A stretch of 64,000 nt of DNA from assembly GCA_027946365.1 (NCBI GenBank), contig JAPEUQ010000006.1, positions 1,674,001-1,738,000 of the forward strand. The letters run 5' to 3'. Origin of the DNA: Kalmusia sp. IMI 367209 (lineage: Eukaryota; Ascomycota; Dothideomycetes; Pleosporales; Didymosphaeriaceae). Position 1 is the first letter of the stretch. Every line of letters starts with the position of its first letter. The position numbers were made by a program, and so were the translations under genes. Under the pieces are notes generated by a model that saw nothing but the letters and a program-made list of their open reading frames with translations, was not told the origin of the DNA and searched no databases. Positions 24,666 to 35,481 of the stretch are shown here, piece by piece.

Positions 24666-25928
24666 AATGAGCGTGTATGACTACATGTACTATATGGGAG
24701 GACTCTTTAATTGTCGCGGGCTCGGGAGAGGAAAATATTTTGTCTCTTCTCATCGCATGGGACCCGGAATTCGGCTCTATGGCACATAGATGTATATTAT
24801 GGGGTCCATCACTCCAGGCATGCGAAATGGTTCTTCCGGTATCAACTCCACTACATTGGGATATTTCCATCGCGAGACATTTGTAGACCAGGTGTCGGCC
24901 CAAGCAATTGAAAGAAGGGCCTTCTGTGGGACCGATCGACTACGGTCAGGCACCTTTTCGCCTTTCCACGGTTCGCAGTCTACCGACGGTGAGCAAGGAT
25001 CCCAATAAAAGCTCACAAGAACAGTTGACGAACAATACATATTCAAGATTCATCCTTGGTCGAGCCTTTGTGGTTCCGTACTTAGCCAATCACAAATGGT
25101 ACAAGCGCCGAATTGGCCCATGATGTATCCCCGCCTTCGTCATCCGATGTCGTCGCTGAGTGGGCAGAGTGCATCGTAGAACCTTGCAACGACTGCAACA
25201 CGGCACTAGGGACGGACATCGAGTGATGCCCTACCTCATGGAACAGCATGTTCATGCGTCGATGGATTCTAGGACCATAACAAGTCCCGGTGTGCGGCGT
25301 CGGCCGATTAGGCCGCCACGGTGCTCTGAGGCAGTGCGGTGGACGGTGAGCGTCTGCAACAGATTCTCTGGTCACACGTTTGGCAGACTCACCGGCCTCG
25401 CGCCGCCGACGGCACCTAGAGGGCCCGGTCTTCACTGGGTCACAGGCTTCAGCCGCGCCAGTTGGGCTTTCAAAGTGCCCTGTTCCAGCGGGCGCTATGA
25501 CGTACCGGCACTGCCCCTCCGTCACTCCACCCCAGCCCTCACTTTCTCTTGCTAACAAGGACGCCACCGCGCCCACCTCCAAGACTTCAGGACAGTCATC
25601 AGCCTTCCCTAAGCCGCCCCCCTCCCCGTTGCCTTAGATAAACCAGCCTCCTGCGTGCCCCGCAACTGCAGACACATCCCCTCCAACTTGTTCCGTACGT
25701 TGCCGGCACCCTCTTATTCTTCGTTGCGACCGCCCAGCACCTGCGCTACCCTTAGCCAGGTCACCAAGCTAGATTACTCCCGTAGTCGGTACGCTACCAC
25801 ACGGCTCTTCCCTTGCGCCGTATACTGATGAAGCCGACAGACGACCGAAACCGACATCCCTGGAGCTGTTTTGCTGCGAGAATCACTTCTACCCGTCTTC
25901 ACTTTCACTGCGGGGCTGAACTCCCACC
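24666..25928. other. Intergenic region, promoter and leader of the DUF3824 gene
   Basis: No supported gene. The overlapping ORFs at 25082-25637 lack recognisable motifs. The last 250 bases are C/T-rich, as in strong fungal leaders. Confidence 0.35.
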
Positions 25929-27671
25929 ATGTCCGAGTACAGCTACGACGACCGCCCGCGGCGTCGCGACCGTGTTCGTGAGCGCGAGCCCGAGTATGTC
26001 ACCGAGACGACATACATCGAGCGCGGCACCCGTGGAGAGGGGACGCGCGACCTAGTCTACCGCCCTCGGCGCGAAGACAGCATTGAAGAGGTCGCCCGCG
26101 ACTTCCCGCCACCAGGCGCCGAGTATAGACAGACCAGGTACCGCGAAACGTACGAGCCACGCCGCGCCCGCTCAGCCCATCATGACTACGAATACGACGA
26201 CTACAGCCGCCACGGTCGGGGCAGGCGGCCGCGCGACTACGACGACTATTCTGACTACGACGACCGACCAAAGCCTCAGCGTCGCAAGTCCATCGTTGAC
26301 AACATCAAGGAGTTCGGCGAGTCTGCAGGACTCGGCGGCATCATTGGTGCTGTTACTGGCCGCAGCCGCTCTCGTTCGCGCCACCGGAAGGACCGCGACC
26401 GTGGTTATGAGAGCGACCGCTATGGCGACCGGTACGACGATGACCGTCGAAGCAGCCGCTACGGCTCGCGCAGCCCGGACCGCAACCGCAAGTCCCAGCA
26501 GAAGTGGGAGCAAGCTGCCAAAGCCGCCATCGTAGCTGGTGCCGTCGAAGCCTTCCGTAGCCGAAAGACGCCGGGACCTTGGACTGGTGAGAAGGGTCAG
26601 CGCATTGCTACTGCTGCCCTCGGTGCCGCTGGTATCGACAGTCTCGTTGACAAGGACCCTGATAAACACAGCAAGAGGCACGTCGCCGAATCGGCCATTG
26701 GTGGTCTTCTTGCTAACCGCGTTGCCAACGGTCCTCGATCCCAATCTCGTGGCCGTGACGGCTCTCGGTCTCCTGCACGCTCGCGCTCCCGATCCAGGTC
26801 AATCTTTGGTCGCTCCCGTTCTCGCGGACGTTCGAGGTCTGGGGACCGCGAAGGTGGTGACCATACTCTCGGCAAAGTAGTGGGCGGTGGAGCAGTTCTT
26901 GCAGCAGGTAAAGCCCTATATGATCGCGTACGCTCGAAGTCACGCTCCAGGCGTGAGCGCTCTCCCAGCTTTGACAGTGCCGACGAATACGAACCACCAT
27001 CCCGGAGTCACCGCTCCCGCGGTTACGACCGAGGCCGTAGTATGGACGACGCCTATGCCGACGCTCCTCGAGCTAACTCAGATCGTAGACTAGCAGCAAC
27101 AGGTGGAGCGGGAGCAGGCGCATTAACATCGACCCGTGGGAAGAGAGATAGCAGCTCTAGTTCAACGTCGACGACGGATATGGAGCAGAAACGCAAGAAG
27201 CTGAGAGGTAAGGAACTCCTTACTGCCGGGCTGGCCACTGTCGCGACCATTCACGCCGCCCACGGCGTCTACACATCCATGGAAGCCTCGGAGAAGCGGC
27301 GCAAACTGGTAGCCGAAGGCGAGATGACGCCCGAAGAAGCGCGCAAGCGCAAATCAAAGAACATGTTGCAAGACGCGGCGGCAGTAGGTATCGCCGCGCT
27401 CGGAATTAAGTCGGCCTTCTCCGAGTGGAAAGAGATGAACGAGCAAAGGCACAGCGTCAAAGAGCTGGAACAGCGGCGTCGGAAGAGGAGGAAGGCGCGT
27501 GAGCGCCGCGAGAAGGAGGCCCGGCAGAACACCCTTGGTGGTAACGGCATGGCTAATATGTATGCCTATCCTGTAGCTGCAAACCCTTACGGTCCTGTTT
27601 ACGCCGATGCGAACCCTTATGGCGCTGTTCCTCCGCCACCGATTGGCCCGCCGCCAGGTGCGAGATATTAG
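25929..27671 (+). CDS. DUF3824-type Arg/Ser-rich protein
   Basis: Single exon, 580 residues, no signal peptide. The N-terminal 150 residues are very rich in Arg, Asp and Tyr. Several RS blocks follow (GRSRSRSRHRK near residue 145, SRSPARSRSRSRS near 285), separated by hydrophobic Ala/Gly-rich helices such as AAKAAIVAGAVEAFRSR, matching the repeated unit of fungal DUF3824 proteins. A second conserved block is ELLTAGLATVATIHAAHGVY, then a basic coiled coil, and the C-terminus ends in an NPYG/PPPP-rich tail. RS content suggests RNA or membrane-less compartments, but no function is established. Confidence 0.82.
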   Translation: MSEYSYDDRPRRRDRVREREPEYVTETTYIERGTRGEGTRDLVYRPRREDSIEEVARDFPPPGAEYRQTRYRETYEPRRARSAHHDYEYDDYSRHGRGRRPRDYDDYSDYDDRPKPQRRKSIVDNIKEFGESAGLGGIIGAVTGRSRSRSRHRKDRDRGYESDRYGDRYDDDRRSSRYGSRSPDRNRKSQQKWEQAAKAAIVAGAVEAFRSRKTPGPWTGEKGQRIATAALGAAGIDSLVDKDPDKHSKRHVAESAIGGLLANRVANGPRSQSRGRDGSRSPARSRSRSRSIFGRSRSRGRSRSGDREGGDHTLGKVVGGGAVLAAGKALYDRVRSKSRSRRERSPSFDSADEYEPPSRSHRSRGYDRGRSMDDAYADAPRANSDRRLAATGGAGAGALTSTRGKRDSSSSSTSTTDMEQKRKKLRGKELLTAGLATVATIHAAHGVYTSMEASEKRRKLVAEGEMTPEEARKRKSKNMLQDAAAVGIAALGIKSAFSEWKEMNEQRHSVKELEQRRRKRRKARERREKEARQNTLGGNGMANMYAYPVAANPYGPVYADANPYGAVPPPPIGPPPGARY

Positions 27672-28291
27672 ACGGTCTTTCCTTTTTTCTTACTTTCTTT
27701 CTTTCCTTCCTGGTTGGATGGACATATCTTATGTGGAAATGGGCTCATTGTTTGCGTTGTATGGATCCTCTTGTATTTGAGCTAGCCCGGCTCTTTCCTG
27801 ATTTGTTAATGTAGTTTTCGATGGGGTCTATGGACTTCTGTCCATTCATTTGGTTTCACGACTGATTGGAGCAATGTGTGGATGCTGATTGAGATGGAGT
27901 GGGACGAAAAGGGTATACCATGGCAATGCATTGACGGTTGAGTAATGTCACGGCCTCTTCGTAGTTATGAAACTTATGACTGGATGAATTAGAATAGTTT
28001 CTTTGAGTCTCGCATTGCATGTGATGAACGTGTTATTTGTTGTGTTCTGGAAGGAATGCCCGTCTCCTTGCTTGACGTAGGATCGCTAGCGTGCTAAATG
28101 GGATCAAGTGCTTGGAGTGGGCCTCGTGCTGTGGTGCATGTCATGTTGATAGACATATGCTTGTTCTACACTGAAAGTTCAGACTATTCGTATCATCCGT
28201 TCTCTAGCTGATTCAGCCAAATCAAACCTGCAGTGCTCGTCTCCTGGACCACCCTACCCTTCCAGCTACCATCTGGACCAAAACAAATCAC
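27672..28291. other. Convergent spacer
   Basis: 3' region shared by two genes ending toward each other; a pyrimidine tract (about 27675-27715) follows the DUF3824 stop. Nothing else recognised. Confidence 0.4.
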
Positions 28292-31200
28292 TCAAACTAG
28301 CGTTAACCTCACCTTCCTCTTCCCCGTACTCTCCTCTACCTCATCCGTAATCCGCACCTTAACCTTCTCAAAAAGCTCCACATTCCTCTCCACGCCGCCC
28401 TTCACACTAAGCACGTAGTTCTCGCCGTCAAACTCGGCCTCAGGCTCAGGCGTCGCCAGATCCCGCAGCCGAATGAGGCTCTCGATACCGAAGCGGGGCA
28501 CAAACACCACGAAGCCGTTGGAGAAGACCTTCATGACGAAGCCGTCCTCGGTGATGTCCTTGCCCTTGAGCGCCTGCCCGACGTAGTACTCGATGGAGGC
28601 GCGGCCTGCCATCTGCGCGTTACGGTGCCGCACGTTGATGTTTTTGCAGACACCTTCGAGCTTGGCCTTGGAGTGCAGGCTGGCATCGAGTGGCTCGTAG
28701 TCGATGGCCGCAGCGAGTTGGCGGTGGGCTTCGAGGTCGGCGTAGCGTCGAATGGGGGACGTGAAGTGCGTGTATATCTCAGACGCGAGGCCGTAGTGGC
28801 GGAATTCCGGATACGCTTGCGTGCCTGCGCAGAAGTACTCTGCGGACATCATGCAGCGGGTGGCCATGATGCGGACGAGGGTGTTGAAGAAGGGCTCGGC
28901 GGGGTCGGTGCAGGTGTCTAGCGAGTCGGCGAGTGCTTTTGAGCTGTCGGAGCGTAGCTCGAGACCCTTTTTTACTTTGAGCTGGTTGGCTAACTCTTCG
29001 AAGTTTGTCTTCGGAGGCGCGCCGTGGCGGCGGAGGAGCGCGGTTTGGGGGAAAGATTCGTAGTTTTTGGCTGCGACGCTGATGTTGGCGAGTAGCATGA
29101 ATTCCTCGACGAGAGAATTCGTGTCGAGGAGTCTCTTTGTTTGCACGTCAACGGGGTCAGAGGTCTCTGATTCGGTTTGGACTTTGACTTCGGGGGAGGC
29201 GAGGTTGAGAGCACCTGCGTCGTAGCGCTTTTGCTTGAGCTTCTTTGACAGCATCAGTAATGTCCTCATTCCGGCTGTGAGGTCGTCTTGCTGAGAGTTG
29301 TCGTCGATACGGATCTGGGCTTGTTCGTAGCTGAAAGCTTCTCTCGAGCGAATAACTGATTTTGTGAACTGTGACGTGACGATATCGGCATCGGGTGTGA
29401 TCTCCCAAAGCACAGAGAAAGCATATCGCTCGACATAAGGTTTTAGCGAACAAAGATCTGTTCCGAGCAGCATCGGCAACATATCTATTCGCTTGTCGAC
29501 AAGATAGACAGTTGTTCCTCGCTGGCTGGCTTCCTTGTCCATTGCATTGTTAGGCTTGACAAAATGAGACACGTCTGCGATGTGCACGCCGACCTCGAAG
29601 TTGCCATTTGGAAGCTTTCGCGCATGGAGTGCGTCGTCGATATCCACACAACCGGGAGGGTCTATACTGCAGACCAGAAGATCTCGCAGATCCTTTCGAC
29701 CCTTCCAACCCGGATCATCCAGGCTCGCAGGAACTTTCCAGTCATGCCCTTCTGTAGGTAGACAGTCTAAGACTGTCTTTGGGAACGGCTTATACTGTAC
29801 ATCCCATTCTAGCAGCAAGGCCTCTGTTTCGGCACCCTTTGACTCCAGCTCTCCGAGAGATCGAACAAAGTGCCCCATAGGGTACCGTGAGTCTCGCTCC
29901 CAGGAGTCTATGGTTGCCAAAACTCGTTGACCAAGAAGCTCTCCAGCTTGCCGTGTTCGTATCCTAATCTTCGGAACGCGCTTGTCCATAGGTATCAAGA
30001 ATACCATCTGCTGCTGCCTGCTTGATTTCGATGCAGAACGAACAGAATCTCGATCAATGTGCCCAACATATTGTCTCCAGTTCCGCTTAATGATACCGAC
30101 AACGCGGGCGGTAGGCTGTGGCCTGCCCTCCGAGCTTTGGCCATGTGCTCGCTTTACCTCCTCTTGTAAGGCTTTTCGTTCCCTCTCAGAACTGATGTTT
30201 TCGCCGTCTTCGATCTCGGGGTTGTCGTTCTTGTTCAGTGTCTCTTCCTCGATGATCTTGGTCGACGGTGCCTTCCACTGGTCCTGCGGGAGAATCTCTA
30301 CAACAACGACATCTCCAGACACAGCACGGTTGCCATTCTCGCGTCCTAGAACTAGCAGAGACTTATCGAAAGCCGGAACGTGAACGGAGCCCTCAAGATA
30401 ATTATATGGCGAAACGTTGAAGATTCCCTTGTGCATGGTGCCTGCTTTGACACCCGTCATCATCTTAGAGATTGTGTAGTGTTCAAGATAGAAGACTTCT
30501 GTCTTTTTCGACCGGACTTCTCTCTGATCTTGGGCGGCGCTCATCATGTCTAGTAATTCATCGGCATTCTCAAGCCCAAATACGAAATCAGCCACTATAA
30601 GTTGTCAACACGAGTGATGATTGACATTGTATATTAACTTACGAGTACTACACGGGATGTCCTCTGCTTTAGCTTTGCGCAAACAGTCCTTGTCATCTGT
30701 GATCATCACAACCGTTGGGATACGTGTCTGTTTCTGGCTTCTCGCTTTCACAGCCTGAGTAATGTGCTGGTTGTACCATTGCACCGCCTTCCGCACCGCT
30801 CGATCATTTCTATCGTTGATTGTCTCTCCCGTATTTCGTGCCACATGAGTCTCCTGGCGGAACTCGTTGAAGAAAACGTAAAAGCGCTTGCCTTCATGCT
30901 TTGTAAGAGCGATCAGACGATGATACAGCGGTAAAGATCGGTTCTTGACCTCTTCGAGAACAGTCTGTAGAACTATGACATCGTGAAATGCAGTCTCCAC
31001 TTCAAACAAATCCATACCGGTGAGGAAGGCATTTGTGTCAGGCACTAGGTACTGTCCATTTGGGTAGTTCTTTGATCCAGCAGGTGTATCTGAAAGCACG
31101 AATGGGGTAGCTATTTGGGTTAGCCGGTGTTCATCACGTGAACCGAGTACATGTACCTTTCTTGCCAAAACCTGTAGGCGCAATATCTAAGCAGGCTCTG

Positions 31201-31358
31201 CATAGATTTGACGAGCAAGGGATATCTGTTCTGAGATATAGCTCTCTCACAATCTTCTGGACCTTGCCACTCTTCGTTGAGCGCACGTAGACCTTGCTTG
31301 ACAGATTAGGGCCCCCTCGATCGGCGGCGGTGGAGCGCTTAAGACTGAAGTACTCCAT
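28292..31358 (-). CDS. DIS3: Exosome exonuclease/endonuclease Dis3 (Rrp44)
   Basis: Three exons (31358-31157, 31110-30643, 30594-28292), 990 residues, introns of 46 and 48 nt. It is the catalytic subunit of the RNA exosome. Seen in order: the CR3 three-cysteine motif (C48, C53, C56) used for exosome contact; a PIN endonuclease domain with VPDTNAFL (D92) and LEEV (E120); two cold-shock domains; an RNB domain with the catalytic motif IDPPGCVDIDD (D535, D541, D543, D544 by my count) and the C-terminal S1 domain. All aspartates of the RNB site are present, unlike SSD1 in the same window. It is divergent from the V-ATPase subunit H gene with 265 bases between start codons. Confidence 0.97.
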
Positions 31359-31623
31359 GATTCAAACGGGTGCCAACGGGGTATTTGCGAATGTGGTGAG
31401 AAGCCCAGTTGACACACTGTAAGTGCTTGTTCGAAAAGAGTTGCGAATGGAGCTAACTAAAACTGGATAGCTTCAAAACAGCGGTCCAAGCTTCTCATAT
31501 GACGACGCTACTAGGCGGGCTGCGATGGCACCAAGAACAACACCACACAGCTTCAGCAACGCGACCTTCGTTTTAGACACAAGCTCTTTTGTTCCAGACG
31601 TGATTACATAGAGCTTTGCCAAT
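31359..31623. promoter_or_regulatory. Shared divergent promoter of DIS3 and VMA13
   Basis: 265 bases between the two opposed start codons must hold both promoters and leaders. No strong TATA box or known site stands out, as is usual for housekeeping genes. Confidence 0.5.
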
Positions 31624-33179
31624 ATGTCGCTCGATCCTCCAGCATACCTCGTTACGATCCAGGCCAACATCCGCAGCCGGCCCATATCATGGGAAGGTGC
31701 TATGCGGGCGAAGACCATTACAGAGGCGGACCTACAGAAAATCAAGTCAATTGATAAAGTGCGCAAGGAAGAACGGAAGAACAAGGTCGAGGGTGATGTG
31801 CAGAGCTTCGTGGCGCTGCTGTTGGGCGGCAACGGCTCGCAGAGCATCTTCGAGGCTGCAGCGAAACGCCAGGATATCGTGCAGTATATGCTGGTGTTGA
31901 CCGAGGATCTGATGAACGGTGCATTTTGTCGTTTCGCGCAAAGGATCTATAGCTAATGGAACCACAGATATCCCCGCTCTGACGGCAGCTCTCGCCCAGC
32001 ACCCCACGCCTTTTAAGCCCTTTCTACCTTTACTCAAAGCTACTCCAAACGCCGAGGACCCGGTGCCGCTGCTCACCTCCTCCGTACTCTCGAAGTTCCT
32101 GTCTTATGCTCTCGTGCACTCCCAGAAGACCACCTCGCAGATAGACGAAGCTCTAACTCAGCTATATAATTACCTCTCCGCACTCGCCAAAAGCTCAGAT
32201 GCCGGTTCTCAAGACATCGCTGTCCAAGAATACTCGGCCGTTCTGCGAAACAAGAAGTCAAGAGAACTGTTCTGGAAGCAGAGGAAGGAGACGCTCAATC
32301 CGTTAATAGATATCCTCTTTGCGGCGTCTGGCGCTACCAAGGATCAAGACTCTACTTTGCGGACCGGCGCCGCAGGAAGCATTCGCAGTGTACCAGAAGG
32401 CCTCACGGGAGGGGTTGGGTTGCAGCTGCTCTACCATGTACTATTGGTGATATGGCAGCTAAGCTTCGAGGGGGAGCTAGTTGGCGACGGGCTACAAGAG
32501 TATGATCCTGAGTATCATCAAGAGCACACAACGACTGACTCTATCTAGTGAACATGATATTGTGATGCTATATACCCATCTCCTCCGTATCTCACCGAAA
32601 GAGAAGACTACCCGGTTGCTCCTTTCAACCCTCCTGAATCTTCTGACGTCGAACCGACAAACCCTTCTCCCCGCCGCAGTCCTTGCACGCCTACCGTCGC
32701 TTCTTTCGACGTTGAAATCTCGCCATTTGACAGATGACGACGCGCTTGAGGATCTAAAAACTCTCAACGAATTACTAGAAGAGTACACGACCACGCAAAC
32801 GACGTTTGACGAATACGCTGCTGAACTACGGTCTGGGCATTTACGCTGGTCTCCACCACACCGCAATCCAGACTTCTGGCGCGACAACGCACGTCGCATT
32901 CTCGAAGAGAACAAGGGCGAACTGCCACGAAAACTAGCCGAGATACTCTCCAAGCCTTGGGAAAATGATAAGCAAGTACTGGCCATTGGATGCAACGATG
33001 TGGCTTGCTTAGTCAAGGAGGTACCTGAGAAGCGATACCAGCTTGAGAAGATAGGCCTGAAGGGTCGAGTCATGGAGCTTATGCAGGAGGCGGACGAGAG
33101 CGTGCGGTGGGAAAGCCTAAGGGCCGTTGGTGAGTGGCTGCGCTACAGTTTCGAGTCAAAGGACTTGCCAGTGCGGTAG
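31624..33179 (+). CDS. VMA13: V-type proton ATPase subunit H
   Basis: Three exons (31624-31918, 31968-32499, 32549-33179) with 49- and 49-nt introns, 485 residues. The protein is a peripheral V1 subunit that links V1 to V0, is required for activity and silences ATP hydrolysis in free V1. It is built of HEAT/armadillo-like helices; recognised stretches are PPAYLVTIQANIRSRPISW at the N-terminus, LLRISPKEKTTRLLL in the middle and the C-terminal domain HRNPDFWRDNARR followed by LAIGCNDVACLVKEVPE. Acts at the vacuolar and endosomal membrane. Confidence 0.95.
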
Positions 33180-34229
33180 AATGCGCCATTTTTCGACCGG
33201 CTTGCAGAATCTATCCCCGGAGGCGAGTTAGATCCCAAGACTTAGCTTTGTATGTATTTTCGTAGTAGTATAACCTTGCGTGGCGTGTGTCTGCGTCATC
33301 TCACATCTCGAGTATACCTTCCCCGCCGTGAAATATGGCTACTAGTTCTTTGTACCAGACTGTGGTCTCTTGACAGCACGGTAGCTTGTTATAGATGTTT
33401 GCTACCCTGGGCAACTCTTTGCTGATGTACAGATAGAGCTCCGCATCCAGAAGGCAGAGCTCACAGAGGCACAGTTCGCCGCAAGGAGCAGGATGTTATT
33501 GCCAACCTCAGCGAAACGCTGTTCATCACAACACTGAAGAAACTTCGGACTACGTGTTGCATCACTAGGGAGAAGATCTAGAAAAAGTAGCAACAGCGAA
33601 AGGGGGACCGCTTTGTTCCTCCTTTGTATTAGGGCGGGTGAGGACGAACGTGTCTTTAATTCATTGCAATGGAGAGAGCTACTTCTCCGTCCAGCCAACC
33701 AGGCAGACACATCTCCTCGACCTAATCGCAGGAGCTACACTGTGTACGATTTCGACCCGTCCAGACAAAGCGTCCCCAAGCCTCACCAGCCTCACCGAGA
33801 ACACCTTCCCCTCTAGACACCAAGCTTCTACCACGGAAAAGATGCCTACACCTCGAGGTATCGTCTCTAAGCACTAGTCAAACAAATGAGCGTGTGACAG
33901 GTGCTTTCAAGCTATAAGAAAACAGCAGAGCACCAAACCCAGATATCAGCATGCAGTAGCCTTCGGTAGTAGATCTCACCAACGAAAGAGTTCCATATCT
34001 CTAAGTCGGCATGTACGATGCAGTCACGGCCAACGAATAAGGATCTTGATAAAGTTGCAACTTCAAAATCTGCTCCAAAGATGAACAAATGTGATCAATT
34101 GATGTCCGGAGTGTTAAAGTGGCACCAGAACATATCATGTGAAGTAGCGATAAAGAACAGACGCCGATGAGATTGATTTAATGAACTCCTCATTTCCCTT
34201 GATGCCCATTAGAGCGCCATTGATCTCAC
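33180..34229. other. Intergenic region
   Basis: 1 kb between the V-ATPase gene and the 2EXR-like copy B, tail to tail. No gene or repeat recognised. Confidence 0.4.
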
Positions 34230-35481
34230 TCAAGACAGAGGCTTCGGCTTTGGTGAAGTGGGTGGCCTCAGATGCTGACGAAGAGGATACTCGAGCAGAG
34301 ATCGGCGAAGGTGTCTTAGGCCATCCACGAAAACATCGTCGTAGGTAATGTCGACATCGCTCATCTTGACGCGAAGAGCCCCATCCCTATAACTAGACTT
34401 GATGCGGGACGAGAAAGGCTCAGAGAAAAAGCTCTCTAGCTTCAAGTCAATAGCATGCAAGCGCGGCAACCTTTTTGCAGCAACATCCAAAAGTTCGTAA
34501 AATTTTTGAAGATGCTCGGTCAATCTATGGCAGCGTCCTTCTTTCCACGTTTGCTCTGCAACGTGCAGCCGTCGATCTGATGTCATGAAAACGGTAGATG
34601 GATCGTGGTCCGGATCATCGATAAAAATGGGTTCACTGCGGATAGTGTTAGGGAAGAAAGTCTTATGAATGGCAAACTTGCATATACGCTCGTGTCTCCG
34701 CTTTATGTGGCCAGTAGACTTGCTCCAGGGTCTCTTCCCATGGATTGATGAAGTTTAGAATAAGTCGCTCAACCTTATGGCCAAAGAAACGAATTACTAC
34801 GTCCACAAAATGCTCTGGCGATTCGAACGATTCCAAGCCTGATGTAGACACCATCAGTGTTTTCGGCTGAGCGAAGATGTGTTCCAAGGTATTTAGTCCA
34901 CCGTGGTCTCGGACAATAATCGAGTTCGTTTCATCTTCGGGGAGTTCGAGATGCCCTACGTCTTTGAATGGCGACTTGTTATAATACCAAAGCCGCATGT
35001 ACGACACGCGGGTGCGACAGAAGTTGATAGCTTGAAAGCGCGCCTCTCGTGAGACAGCAGAAATAGGAAGGTAATTGATCAAAGTCTCTAAATCATTCAA
35101 ATCTACGCGCATCTTTTGCCCATTGTAGGGATCTAGAACGAACAGTCCGAGGGGGGCCCTGTCTGGTTCGGTCGGCAAGTCATCGTAGTTGACGAAAGCC
35201 TGCCGCCAGCTCTCGTCAGACCAGTCAATGAAGCGAGGCGGTTTTTTCTCGGCGATTCTGAATTAATGGCACGGAATTAGTATTTTTCTGGGTGAGAATA
35301 ATTTATTGTTGTAATAAAAGGTAGGCCAGGACTGTAGCTTACTGCTTCGAGGTCAGTCTACATGTTAGTGGAGAGAAGCGATACGGACCTCCTCGAACTG
35401 AATGGCAGCAGCTTCCAGCCAGATCATATCCCTCAGCTCCTTGGCGAGGCTTGTAAAGTTCGTGAACGTAGTCGCCGTCAT
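34230..35481 (-). CDS. 2EXR-like fungal family protein, copy B
   Basis: Paralogue of the gene at 10408-11633. Exon 1 (35481-35389) encodes MTATTFTNFTSLAKELRD then MIWLEAAAIQFEE, the N-terminal 2EXR-like motif. The main exon (35257-34688) includes FRIAEKK, RQAFVNYDDLP, SREARFQAINFCR and the block FGHKVERLIL...LEQVYWPHKAE. A 52-nt intron (34636-34687) precedes the last exon 34635-34230, which starts with STVFMTSDRR, matching PTVFVTPDR in copy A at the same intron-relative place. The link between exon 1 and the main exon does not stay in phase with any simple intron I could find (total is one base over a codon multiple), so either a tiny exon is missing or the copy has a lesion. Function unknown. 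Confidence 0.6.

Noticed and set aside
25082..25637. Opposed ORFs of 166 and 131 residues
   Set aside because: Overlap each other almost completely and show no coding features.
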